Source: DATMNR01 sp963702765
GTDB lineage: Bacteria > Chloroflexota > Ktedonobacteria > Ktedonobacterales > Ktedonobacteraceae
Direction: 5' to 3'
Assembly: GCA_963702765.1 (NCBI GenBank)
Contig: CAVPEB010000039.1
Coordinates: forward strand, 1 to 64,000
DNA: 64,000 bases
Shown here: one piece after another, positions 1-9,307 of the stretch
Layout of the letters: each line of letters begins with the position of its first letter
Numbering within the stretch: the stretch's first letter is position 1
Translations under genes and position numbers: made by a program
Notes under the pieces: generated by a model
What the model saw: the letters and a program-made list of their open reading frames with translations, nothing else
What the model was told of the DNA's origin: nothing
The model's database searches: none

Positions 1-218
1 ACCTCTGGTTTGCTACGGGTTCATCCTTTATCTACATAATAGTCCTAAGGGCTACGATGAAAACCGTAAAAACGACGATTTCAGGGTTTATTTTCAGGTA
101 GAACGGCTTTTATGACCATTATAGTAACGATTTTGTTTCCAATGATCCTCTCAACGCAGTTTGAACGAAAAGCCTTCGAAACTCAAAAGAAATGCCTGTA
201 TATGTAAGGATATTGTAG

Positions 219-1559
219 ATGTCGCACTCAAATAAAGTGAGATTGTTGGGGATGCTTATCCTGGCTGTCGTTTCAATCAGCATGTTCTGTTTTCAGCCAT
301 TTAGCTCTATTTGGGCGCATAATGCGCAAAATTCTTCTCGTGCCCAATCAACAGCATCTTTACCCTACAATCAATACGCGAACGGCCCTTACTCCGTGCA
401 GGGCAATGCTATTCTAGGTTCTGACGGCAAACAATATTTGTTTCATGGTATTGGACGCGATGGCCTGGAGTATGACTGTAAAGGGGATGGATTTTTTGAC
501 GCTCAACATCTAGCATATATGGGATCTGGCACGAATACATCCAGTGGAACGTATTGGTACGCCAACACTGTTCGGCTACCGCTTAGCGAAAGCTACTGGC
601 TCAATGGACAACCTTCTCAACAGTGTACTCCCGCTCAATATCAAAATCTCGTAAAGACATCTGTTGATATACTCACTTCATTGCATCTGAATATTGTACT
701 CGATCTTCAATGGACTGATGCAGGAGGGCAAGCTGCAGGTGGAGGTGCGGCCTGGCAAATGCCCGATAGCGATAGTATCACTTTCTGGAAACAGGTTGCT
801 ACGATCTATAGCAGCTACTCCAATGTGCTTTTTGAATTGTTTAATGAACCGCATCCAGGGGCCTGGTCGTGTTGGGCAGCTCCATGCACTATTACCAATG
901 ACACATCCTGGGTAAGCGATTGTGTATGTACGCAGACATTTACATATCAGAGCGTTGGTATGCAAGCACTGGTTGATGCTGTGCGTGGAACAGGCGCTGT
1001 TAACCTGGTGCTGGTAGGAGGGATGGATTGGGGCTATGATCTCAGCCAGATTGCTACGTATCCTATAACCGGCACGAACGTCGTGTATGATACACACCCC
1101 TATCCGTACAATGGCAAACAACCACCTAATTGGGATGCTTCTTTTGGTAATATCAGCAACACATATGCGGTGATCTCTGCTGAAAGTGGAGAATATGATT
1201 GTGGCACGAGCTACATGAGTCAATTACTCTCCTATTTCGATGCTCATAAAATAGGCTGGATAAGCTGGTCGTGGGTTTCAGCAGGGTCAGTCTGCAAGTA
1301 TCCTCAGCTCATCACTGATTATTCAGGCATGCCAGCTGCTCAAATGGGAATCTTTATTTACCAGTATTTACGTAGTTATGCCTCAGTTCCTGCACCCATT
1401 CCTACGCCATCCCCATCTCAGTCACCCAGCCCGACTCCACCACCAACACCGGCAACCGGCCCTGTCAGTAAACTATGGTACTTTGCTGAGGGGCGAGTAG
1501 GGGCTGGATTCAAAGAATTTCTTACACTTAGTAATCCAACACAACGAGTTGCAAGGTGA
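219..1559 (+). CDS. secreted GH5 cellulase-like glycosidase (front part of a frameshifted gene)
   Basis: Secreted glycoside hydrolase of family GH5 (endoglucanase/mannanase type), acting on beta-linked polysaccharide outside the cell. Residues 1 to about 42 form a signal peptide (basic start, long hydrophobic core). The TIM-barrel part shows the acid/base motif FELFNEP with Glu210 and a probable nucleophile in ISAESGEYDC at Glu322. A Pro/Ser/Thr linker (about 388-414) follows, then the first FAEG module (WYFAEGRVGAG). Reading breaks after NPT near 1543: a one-base loss moves translation to a premature TGA. Restoring one base gives exact length agreement with the downstream paralogue (positions 4390-4470) and joins this ORF to the one ending at 2881. 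ATG start as given; no strong ribosome site is seen. Substrate within GH5 cannot be decided by eye. Confidence 0.85.
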   Translation: MSHSNKVRLLGMLILAVVSISMFCFQPFSSIWAHNAQNSSRAQSTASLPYNQYANGPYSVQGNAILGSDGKQYLFHGIGRDGLEYDCKGDGFFDAQHLAYMGSGTNTSSGTYWYANTVRLPLSESYWLNGQPSQQCTPAQYQNLVKTSVDILTSLHLNIVLDLQWTDAGGQAAGGGAAWQMPDSDSITFWKQVATIYSSYSNVLFELFNEPHPGAWSCWAAPCTITNDTSWVSDCVCTQTFTYQSVGMQALVDAVRGTGAVNLVLVGGMDWGYDLSQIATYPITGTNVVYDTHPYPYNGKQPPNWDASFGNISNTYAVISAESGEYDCGTSYMSQLLSYFDAHKIGWISWSWVSAGSVCKYPQLITDYSGMPAAQMGIFIYQYLRSYASVPAPIPTPSPSQSPSPTPPPTPATGPVSKLWYFAEGRVGAGFKEFLTLSNPTQRVAR

Positions 1560-2881
1560 ACATACGGTACTTGACCCAGCCAGATAAGGGTACTGGCGGG
1601 ACAAAGATCGTTACAATAAGTGTTCCAGCAACTAGCCGTGTGACAGATTGGGTGAATAGCGATCTTGGTGTATCTCCAACGGGGCCGGGGATTTCAGACG
1701 CTGCGATTATTACAGTGGATACTACAAGCACGCCGAATTGCAGTGGAATTGTGGCCGAGCGTCCCATGTATTTCAACGCCATTGGTGTCAATAGTGGAAG
1801 TGATGTTATCGGTATCACCCATACTGGAACAACCTTCTACTTTGCTGACCTTGCAGTTGGGAGCGAAACCAGCGGCGGAAGCTATGCATCGTTCATCCCC
1901 ATTTTGAATCCAGGAACGTCAGTAGCGACAGTAACGGCTTCATACTATGCTAATGGACAACGGGTAGGATCTCAACAATTGGCAGTTGCGCCTGATGCCC
2001 GTGGGACGATCTTTCCGGCAAGCGCTGTTCCTGTATTGCCTCCACATGTAGCAGTAGTGTTACAATCAACACAACCAATTGTAGTTGAGCGACCGACGTA
2101 CTTTCGTAACATTCATGGTGGGAATGCAGGAGTAGTTTCTGGCGCAACTGATGTAACAGGAACGCAAAACGTATCCCACGATTGGCTGTTTGCTGAAGGT
2201 TTCACCGGCAGAGGATTTCAGCAGAATTTTGTGATTGCTAATCTTGATCCCAGTTTAACCCAGGCAAATGTCACCATAAATCTGGAGTATACCGATGGCA
2301 CACGACGTTCATATAATGTCTCAGTGAACCCTCAAAGTCAGCTTGTCTGGAATGTTAATACGAATGCGCTTTCTCCTACTTCGCAAGCGGTCTCCGCTGA
2401 GATTACTTCTAGTGGCGCCAACATTATTGTTGAACGCCAGATGTTCTTCAAATATAACCATGTTGGCAACGGTAGAACGCTGGCGGTTACTGGCGGGACT
2501 GATGTTGTTGGACAGGTGGGTCCAGCTGTAACTACATCGTATAGTTTTGCCGAAGGCTACACGAATGCAGGCTATGATGAATGGCTGACTATACAGAATC
2601 CAACGGCAAATTCGGAAACGATTACTATTACCCTGGCTAATGCGAAAGGGAACGCTTATACATTCTCCGTCTCGGTTCTCTCTCATAGCCGATTTACGGT
2701 AGATATAGTAGGAAATGTCATCCAGCATCTCTATCACAAATCTGATGGTTATGAAGGCTATGAAGTCTCGATGGCGGTACAATCGGGTAGTGGCCCATTT
2801 ATTGCTGAGCGCCCTATGTACTGGAATGCTGCTGGCACCCAGGGTGGCAGTGATGATATTGGATATAGCATGTCTGCTTGA
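1556..2881 (+). CDS. C-terminal FAEG/ERPMYF repeat region of the GH5 protein (after the frameshift)
   Basis: Continuation of the preceding GH5 gene in another frame. Its ATG is probably an internal Met, not a real start. It completes the first module and adds three more, about 105-115 residues each. Each begins with an aromatic-x-FAEG/FADL motif, has a beta-rich middle (FLTL.NP, VT.TY) and ends with VERPMYF/VERPTYF and a GG.DV.G turn. Such modules recur in secreted Chloroflexi and actinobacterial proteins and are probably extracellular beta-sandwich spacer or binding domains; that role is inference. The protein ends with ...DDIGYSMSA just before a hairpin. Together the two ORFs would encode about 887 residues. 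Confidence 0.75.
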   Translation: MNIRYLTQPDKGTGGTKIVTISVPATSRVTDWVNSDLGVSPTGPGISDAAIITVDTTSTPNCSGIVAERPMYFNAIGVNSGSDVIGITHTGTTFYFADLAVGSETSGGSYASFIPILNPGTSVATVTASYYANGQRVGSQQLAVAPDARGTIFPASAVPVLPPHVAVVLQSTQPIVVERPTYFRNIHGGNAGVVSGATDVTGTQNVSHDWLFAEGFTGRGFQQNFVIANLDPSLTQANVTINLEYTDGTRRSYNVSVNPQSQLVWNVNTNALSPTSQAVSAEITSSGANIIVERQMFFKYNHVGNGRTLAVTGGTDVVGQVGPAVTTSYSFAEGYTNAGYDEWLTIQNPTANSETITITLANAKGNAYTFSVSVLSHSRFTVDIVGNVIQHLYHKSDGYEGYEVSMAVQSGSGPFIAERPMYWNAAGTQGGSDDIGYSMSA

Positions 2882-2930
2882 TAGCCAATTTAGGCCATCA
2901 ATTTGTGAATGAGGGAATCCGCAGTCAATC

Positions 2931-2976
2931 AGGGTAATCTTACCCTGGTTGTGAGCTTGACGGGTTCACTTTTTTG
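2931..2976 (+). terminator. possible terminator after the first GH5 gene
   Basis: A 7-bp stem (AGGGTAA/TTACCCT, loop TC) is followed by a weaker GTGA...TTCAC hairpin and a run of six T. It lies about 50 bases after the GH5 stop codon, so the two tandem GH5 genes are probably transcribed separately. Confidence 0.45.
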
Positions 2977-3115
2977 TGTTTTCAACCCTTTGTTTACACG
3001 AATGAATGAAACAATTTGAAACATTATGGAATATTGACGATTATCTTTTCACTGTTACAATATCATGAAGCCTGCTGGATGGAGTAGGCTGGTCTATGTA
3101 TGAAGGAACATATAA

Positions 3116-5759
3116 ATGTCACACACTCAAAAAGTCAAAATAGCTCGGCCTTCTGCTGTTAGCAATGATGACAATTGGCATGTTCACGTTGACCCCACTC
3201 GGTGCATTTTTTTTGCATACAGGTGGTAATAGTGCAAGAGCGGCGTCATCTTTGCCTTATCATGAATTTGCAGACGGCCCTTACAGTGTTAAAGGAAACA
3301 CCATTGTAGGCGCTGATGGGAAACACTATCTCTTCCATGGTGTTGGACGTGACAGCCTCGAATTCGACTGTAGTGGTGACGGCTTTCTTGATGCCGCTCA
3401 TCTCGCATTTATGGGTCCTGGTACAAGCGGACCGGGTGGCACCTACTGGTATGCAAACACGGTGCGATTGCCCGTCTCCGAAGGCTTCTGGCTGCATGGA
3501 GATGCCGCGCAGACAAATTGTACTCCCGCGAACTACCAGGCGGTTGTCAAGAACACCATTAATGCCATCACTGCCTTGAAGTTGAATGTCATTCTGGATC
3601 TCATGTGGACTGATGCAGGCGGACAGGATACGGGCAGCGGCGCAGGCTATGAATTGCCTGACAGCGACAGTAGTTATGTTCTGGTCGCAGGCCGCCAAGG
3701 TCTATGCCAGCTACTCCAATGTCCTCTTTGAGCTCTATAATGAACCTCATCCTCCAACGTTTGCATGTTGGGCAGCAGGTTGTGCTATCACACAAGACAA
3801 TACAAATAGTGCGAAGTATAGTTACACAGGTGTGAGTATCCAATCTCTGGTAAATGCAGTGCGAGGCGCTGGTGCCAATAATCTTGCGCTGGTCTCAGGC
3901 ATAAACTGGGGCTTCGATCTCAGCCAGCTTGGTACGCATCCCATTACAGGCTCAAACATTGTCTACGACAGTCATCCCTACCCATACTCGGGGAAGGATA
4001 CCACTGCGGAATGGGATGCCGCCTTTGGCTATTTGACGGCAACCAAGCCTGTGATGTCGGCTGAGTTTGGCGAATATGACGGGAATTCAAGCTTTGAAAG
4101 TATGGCTGTCACGTATTTTGACCAGCACCTGATGGGGTGGACTGCCTGGTCCTGGTATAATACTGGAGGCACCCTCGCTTCAAAAACGGGCTATCCTCAA
4201 GTAGTCTCGGATTATAATGGGACGCCTCTAGCGAATATGGGAACCTACATCCATCAGCAACTGCTGAACTATGCAGGTGTGACAGGTGGTGGGACACCAT
4301 CACCGACGCCGACCCTGCCGCCAGTTTCAGGACCGGTGAGCAAGGTGTGGTACTTTGCCGAGGGTCGCGTGGGAGCAGGCTTCAGTGAGTTCCTCACCCT
4401 GGGCAACCCCACCGGCAACGCCTGCCAGGTCACCCTCACCTACCTGACCCAGCCCGATAGTGGCACCGGTGGCACCAAGACGTTCTCCTTCAGCGTGCCT
4501 GCCTCCACGCGCGTCACCCGCTGGGTGGATAGCGATCTGGGCACCTCCACCGGCGGTCATGGCATCTCCGATGCGGCCACCGTCAGCGTCAATACCGCTG
4601 CCACACCGAATTGTAGCGGCATCGTAGCGGAGCGTCCCATGTACTTCACCGCTCTTGGCACCCACAGCGGCAGCGATGTGGTCGGCGTGACCCATACCAG
4701 CACCACCTTCTCCTTCGCTGATATGGCGGTGGGAAGCCAACCTGGTGGTGGGAGCGTCTCGTCGTTCCTGCCCATCCTCAATCCAGGCACCAGTACAGCC
4801 AACGTCACCGCCACCTACTATGCCAATGGCGCGCAGGTCGGCACGCAGAGCGCTGGCCGTGGCCGCCAACAGTCGTGGCACCATCTTCCCCTCGCAGGCC
4901 TCACCGCACCTGCCTGCCCGCGTCTCGGTGGAGCTGACCTCCAGCCAACCGGTGGTGAGCGAGCGACCCACCTACTTCAGTGGCATCAACGGCGGCAACG
5001 CGGGCATCGTCTCGGGTGGCGCCGATGTGATTGGCGTGCAACAGTTGCTCGACCGACTGGCTCTTTGCCGAAGGCTACACCGGGGGACACTTCCAGGAGA
5101 ACTTCGTGCTGGCCAATCTCGATCCTGCCAGGACAGCCGGCCACGGTGACCATCACGCTGGAGTATAACGGAGGCAGCTCCAAAGCCTTCACGGTCACGG
5201 TCAACCCGTCTCAGCCAGGTGATCTGGAATGTCAATGCCAACAGCACGGGAGCGGGCACCTCGCAATCGGTCTCGGCGGAGATCACCTCCAGTGGTGCGC
5301 AGATCGCGGTGGAGCGCGAGATGTACTTTGGCTACGACCATGTGGGGGATGGACGCACCACCACCGCCACCGGGTGGCAGCGATGTGCTCGGGCAGGTGG
5401 GACCTGCCGCCAAGAGCGACTACAGCTTCGCGGAGGGCTACACCAACCTGGGCTATGACGAGTGGGTGACCATCCAGAACCCCACCGCCAACACCGAAAC
5501 GGTGAATGTGACCGTCTCCAATGCGGTCGGTACCGTCTACACCTTTGCCGAGCAGGTGGTGGGACACAGTCGTTCCACGGTGGACATGGTGGCGATGGTG
5601 CAGCAGCATGTGTTCCATGGTGGCAATGGCTACTCCGGCTATGAGATCTCCATGGCGGTGCAATCGAGCAATGGACCCTTCGTCGTCGAGCGGCCCATGT
5701 ACTGGAATGCCTCGGGCACTCAGGGTGGTAGCGACGTCATTGGCTACAGCGGCGGCTAA
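3116..5759 (+). pseudogene. second GH5 glycosidase with FAEG modules, multiply frameshifted
   Basis: Tandem paralogue of the GH5 gene just upstream. The start ATG at 3116 reads MSHTQKVK, matching MSHSNKVR of copy 1. Coding then jumps frame repeatedly: near 3138 (signal peptide), about 3675, about 4850, about 5045, about 5130, about 5215 and about 5372. The GH5 part keeps the acid/base motif FELYNEP and a nucleophile region MSAEFGEYDG. A short linker (PSPTPTLPP) and four FAEG modules follow, ending ...SDVIGYSGG at 5757. At least seven shifts mean no full-length product as sequenced. From about 4330 onward the DNA is visibly GC-richer and third positions favour G/C, unlike the GH5 half or copy 1, so the module region may have a different origin. 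Sequencing error over repeats is an alternative to decay. Confidence 0.8.
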
Positions 5760-5785
5760 AAACTAGTTTGACATTGAGTGTTTAA

Positions 5786-5823
5786 AAAAGAGAGGCTTGA
5801 TTTCAGAATCAGGCCTCTCTTTT
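5786..5823. terminator. bidirectional terminator between GH5 copy 2 and miaA
   Basis: AAAAGAGAGGC...GCCTCTCTTTT stem with A-run before and T-run after, so it can stop the GH5 transcript (+) and the converging miaA transcript (-). Confidence 0.8.
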
Positions 5824-5842
5824 CAATATCCCTTGACCTCTT

Positions 5843-6763
5843 CTATTCGGTGCAATCGGTGAGAAAGTTACTTACTAAATTCTCAGCTTGCTCCCAATTT
5901 CCCTCATGTATCCATACTATGCGCTTCTCTTTGCGGAACCACGTTAGCTGCCTCCTGGTAAAATCGTGGATAGCATACTTTAATTTTTGCACCATGTCGG
6001 CTTCGCTCTCAAATTCCCCGGATAGCCAGCGCGAGATATAACGATATTCCAGGCCTAGAGCTTCCAGACGCTGGTGGCTTATTCCTTCATCCAGCAGCCT
6101 CTGCACTTCCTGTATCATCCCTTGTTGCATGCGTTCATCTACACGTTTGTCAATTCTCCAATATAGGACTTCTCTTGGCCATTCTATGCCTGATAAAAGT
6201 GATTGGTAGAGTGGTTCTGACTTTGTGCGTTGTTGGGAGTAAGGTTTGCCTGAGACTAGACAAACTTCGAGGGCTCTGATGATTCTGCGAGGATTGTTGC
6301 GATCAATGATAGCTGCGGTTTGTGGATCCAGTTCTTCCAGTTGCTTCATAAGCTCTGACAGCGACTGTTTTTCGAGTTGCGCTCGAAGTTCGGGTTGTGG
6401 TTCGATATGGGGAATATCCAGGTTATCTACAATCGCCTGGATATAATGCGGTGATCCACCAACAAGGAAGGGTTGATGGCGCCTCTTGAGGATGTCGTTG
6501 ATAGCGGCAATGGCATCTCTCTGGAACTGTGCCACTGTGTAGATTTCGCGCGGGTCTACAACATCTAATAGATGGTGGGGTACAAGCGCTTGCTCTTCAG
6601 GTGTTACTTTGGCAGTGCCTATATCCAGACCCCGATAGACCTGGCGCGAGTCGGCTGAGACGATCTCTCCATCAAAGCGTTGAGCCAATCTGATGCCTAA
6701 GTCGCTTTTGCCTGATGCAGTTGGGCCAAGCAAAACGACTAATTTGGGGAGGCGGGCGATCAT
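5843..6763 (-). CDS. miaA: tRNA dimethylallyltransferase
   Basis: Transfers a dimethylallyl group to N6 of A37 in tRNAs reading UNN codons; first step of ms2i6A synthesis in the cytoplasm. The P-loop GPTASGKS is near residues 10-17, followed by the family hallmarks SADSRQVYRGLDIGTAK, HHLLDVVDP, VGGSPHYIQAI and NPRRIIRALEV. About 306 residues, normal for MiaA. The open frame extends upstream to 6955, but that extension is unlike MiaA; ATG at 6763 starts right at the domain (MIARLPK) and overlaps the stop of the upstream membrane-protein gene as ATGA, which suggests translational coupling. Intact; ends against a terminator. Confidence 0.95.
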   Translation of the reverse strand: MIARLPKLVVLLGPTASGKSDLGIRLAQRFDGEIVSADSRQVYRGLDIGTAKVTPEEQALVPHHLLDVVDPREIYTVAQFQRDAIAAINDILKRRHQPFLVGGSPHYIQAIVDNLDIPHIEPQPELRAQLEKQSLSELMKQLEELDPQTAAIIDRNNPRRIIRALEVCLVSGKPYSQQRTKSEPLYQSLLSGIEWPREVLYWRIDKRVDERMQQGMIQEVQRLLDEGISHQRLEALGLEYRYISRWLSGEFESEADMVQKLKYAIHDFTRRQLTWFRKEKRIVWIHEGNWEQAENLVSNFLTDCTE

Positions 6764-7389
6764 GGATGAGCTTGCTTCTGTTTGAGAAGGCGGTTCAGAC
6801 GCAGAACCAGCGCTACCCCCACCCCTACTCCCAGAAGCACTCCAAAGGGAGTGAAGCAACCAAAGGCAATGCCGCTCGTCAATGCGAAACCCAGACCACC
6901 GCCAATAACTACTGCCAGAGCAATCATCAACCAGCGCATATGCTGCATCATCCACATGCCAATACTGATCATTTTGTTGCTAACTGATGGTAAGGAGCCA
7001 ATAGTTGCTCCCGCTGCAGTAATCAGTATCATCAATATTAAGTGAAATGGTGGAGCAGTCCCTCCTCCTAACACATTTTGCCAGAGAATATCTCCTATGC
7101 CCAAAACTAAGAGTGCGCTCGCTAGCCCTGTGCATGCTCGACTAATAATTTCTCGTGTACTCCATGGAGTACTCCAGTTTACCAGGATAGCTCCTGCTGC
7201 GGCGAATGGCACCAGCCCTATCAGCACAGCTATAAACCATGGATTTGGAGGCAGGAGTGACGCCTGCGCATTTGGTGTAATATGTGATAGCAGCAATAAA
7301 AGAAGGCTGCGGCCATACACGAGGAAAAGAAGGTCATACCAATGCGTAATCTTGATGCTTGTTTGGGGGTAGTTTGGAGTACCTGCCAC
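6760..7389 (-). CDS. multi-spanning membrane protein of unknown function
   Basis: Not recognised as a named family. About 209 residues with five or six hydrophobic segments (LLFLVYGRSLLLLLLSHI, WFIAVLIGLVPFAAAGAILV, a segment ending LVLGIGDILW, LILMILITAAGATIG, WLMIALAVVIGGGLGFAL, FGVLLGVGVGVALVL) and a basic tail RLNRLLKQKQAHP. The called start is GTG; another frame is open to 7496, so the start is uncertain and a small shift near 7390 is possible. It sits between a Ser/Thr kinase gene and miaA on the same strand, overlapping miaA by four bases, so the three probably form one transcript. A role with the kinase is only suggested by position. Confidence 0.7.
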   Translation of the reverse strand: MAGTPNYPQTSIKITHWYDLLFLVYGRSLLLLLLSHITPNAQASLLPPNPWFIAVLIGLVPFAAAGAILVNWSTPWSTREIISRACTGLASALLVLGIGDILWQNVLGGGTAPPFHLILMILITAAGATIGSLPSVSNKMISIGMWMMQHMRWLMIALAVVIGGGLGFALTSGIAFGCFTPFGVLLGVGVGVALVLRLNRLLKQKQAHP

Positions 7390-7428
7390 CCATCGCTTCC
7401 AGGTAGCCCGTATTTCTTTTTGTACTCG

Positions 7429-9060
7429 CTATCTTTTGCGCTTGTGTAGGGTGTATTTACCTGTGCCGTTGATCCTGTCAGTGTTTGTACTGCCAACTGC
7501 TACGTTTACGGGCGCTGCCATTGTACTCTTTTGTGTTGAGGTTACGCTTTGTTGAAGGGTTGGGTCATTGGCATCACCTACCCCTTGAGAATACTCAGTC
7601 TGCCCAATAGTAGTCTGTCCGCTGTATGTTTCAAAACCGACCACATCCAATTCAATCTTTACTGAGATTTCTTCCACGTTATTATCAGGAGTGATGATAA
7701 TCGTGCCCGTATAGTGCATAGAGCCTCGCAGGCGTGTTGTATCAGCACGCACTCGCACAGGTGTGCTCATGCCATCAAATGCCGTCTGGTCAAGCACGAT
7801 CCACGACTCTACCGGGCGAATCGTCCCTTTAACCAACGCTCCTTTCACACCGCTAATCGTCAGTAATAGCGGGTGCGAGAGACCAGGATATACTTCTTCA
7901 AAATCGATAATTTTCGGTCGTACGATAACCTGGTTTGAATCACGCGTGCGCCAACCAATGCGCGAACCAGATGCACTTGCGCGAGTGCCAGTGCTTGTCT
8001 GTCCACTGGCGGTGTTTCCTGCCATTGATGATGAGGTATAGTTACGTGTCTGGGCATTAGGCCCCATTACTACTTGTAAGAATCTGTTGACACCCAATTC
8101 AGGATCTCCGACCGTTGCGCGAATGCGCTTTGTAGCTCGTGCCAGATCATGCTCGCCGATTTCTGATAACCATGATTCAATCACACCTGAGTAGAGATAG
8201 TCAGCCGCCTCAGTTGAATAATGGGCGCATAATTCTGCAAGCTCTTCTGGAGTTGTAGCCTCACCCCCGTTTTCAAATTGAAATGCTCCCACTCCAAGTA
8301 ATGCGCGCCTGAATACGACTATGCTCTCGTAGCGATCTTCGGGTCGCAGGGATGTAGCTTTCTCAAGAGCGCGTGCTACAGGTGGTGAGATGTGTGGAAA
8401 ATTGGCATGCACGTTGGTCAAGCCGAAGCCATTTTCGGATATTGAGCAAGTCAGCAATTGGAACAGCGTCATGGCCAGTGAATATATATCTGAGCGTTCA
8501 TCTGTTTGAGCGCTGCCATATTGTTCAGGTGGAGCGAATCCTGGTGTGCCTAGCAACTGCGTATCCTGAGATCCGCTGTTTCGGAAGAGTCGGGCGATGC
8601 CAAAATCGATCAGTTTGATGCGCCCGCTACGCATAAGCATGATGTTACTGGGTTTCATGTCACGGAAAATGACAGGAGGTTGCTGATTGTGCAGGTATTC
8701 TATGACGTCACATAATTGTCTGGCCCATCCAAGCACCCGATGTTCTGGAAAAGGGCCTTTATTGCGATCAAGCTGATCTTCGAGTGTGCTACCATCTATA
8801 TATTCCATGACCAGGAAATGGCGAGCGCCTTCGGTAAAAAAGTCGGTAAAGGCAGGCAGGTTGGGATGATTCAGGCGCGAAAGAATCCTGGCTTCGGCCA
8901 GGAAATTTTGAATGGCCTGAGATCGCTCGTTTTCGGCTACAGTAGAAAGGCTCATTTCCTTAATTGCAACAAGATTGCCCTGTCTGGTATCATTTGCTTT
9001 ATACACCGCAGCCATACCACCATGTCCTATTATGCTCAAGATGATATAGCGCTTGTGCAA
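7429..9060 (-). CDS. Ser/Thr protein kinase with C-terminal beta domain
   Basis: Eukaryotic-type (PknB/Hanks) kinase. Kinase domain about residues 1-265: glycine loop GHGGMAAVYKA, catalytic Lys in VAIKEM, catalytic loop FRDMKPSNIML (FRD in place of HRD), DFG in LIDFGIARLF and APPEQYG. A Gly/Ser/Thr-rich linker follows, then a C-terminal domain (about 375-470, PKIIDFEEVYPGLSHPLLLTI onward) resembling an Ig-like or chaperone-like beta sandwich. No transmembrane helix, so probably cytosolic. The called start is TTG at 9060, but upstream in-frame codons read SRQSSNGNGNVQTGQLDPHTL, a plausible true N-terminus; there is no ATG/GTG there, only ATT at 9126 eight bases after AGAGGGGAG. First gene of the kinase, membrane protein, miaA cluster. 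Confidence 0.9.
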   Translation of the reverse strand: MHKRYIILSIIGHGGMAAVYKANDTRQGNLVAIKEMSLSTVAENERSQAIQNFLAEARILSRLNHPNLPAFTDFFTEGARHFLVMEYIDGSTLEDQLDRNKGPFPEHRVLGWARQLCDVIEYLHNQQPPVIFRDMKPSNIMLMRSGRIKLIDFGIARLFRNSGSQDTQLLGTPGFAPPEQYGSAQTDERSDIYSLAMTLFQLLTCSISENGFGLTNVHANFPHISPPVARALEKATSLRPEDRYESIVVFRRALLGVGAFQFENGGEATTPEELAELCAHYSTEAADYLYSGVIESWLSEIGEHDLARATKRIRATVGDPELGVNRFLQVVMGPNAQTRNYTSSSMAGNTASGQTSTGTRASASGSRIGWRTRDSNQVIVRPKIIDFEEVYPGLSHPLLLTISGVKGALVKGTIRPVESWIVLDQTAFDGMSTPVRVRADTTRLRGSMHYTGTIIITPDNNVEEISVKIELDVVGFETYSGQTTIGQTEYSQGVGDANDPTLQQSVTSTQKSTMAAPVNVAVGSTNTDRINGTGKYTLHKRKR

Positions 9061-9307
9061 TAGGGTATGTGGATCTAACTGTCCCGTTTGTACATTTCCG
9101 TTGCCGTTACTACTTTGTCGACTAATGGTGCAAGCTCCCCTCTGTCAGAAAACCAATCGTTTCCCAGTATAGCATACCCGGTATGGGAGATACTACCTAC
9201 TTAAACGTTAATTGAGAGGTAAGATCACATTTGTATGTTACAATCGATTGTTGTCGATCTAATCGTGATTTCGACTGCTCTATAAAATTAGACGTTGTTC
9301 CCTCTGC

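Noticed and set aside
4327..4971. Long minus-strand open frame of Gly/Ala-rich sequence opposite the GH5 modules
   Set aside because: Shadow of GC-rich coding DNA on the plus strand; no family features, and the plus strand has clear homology.
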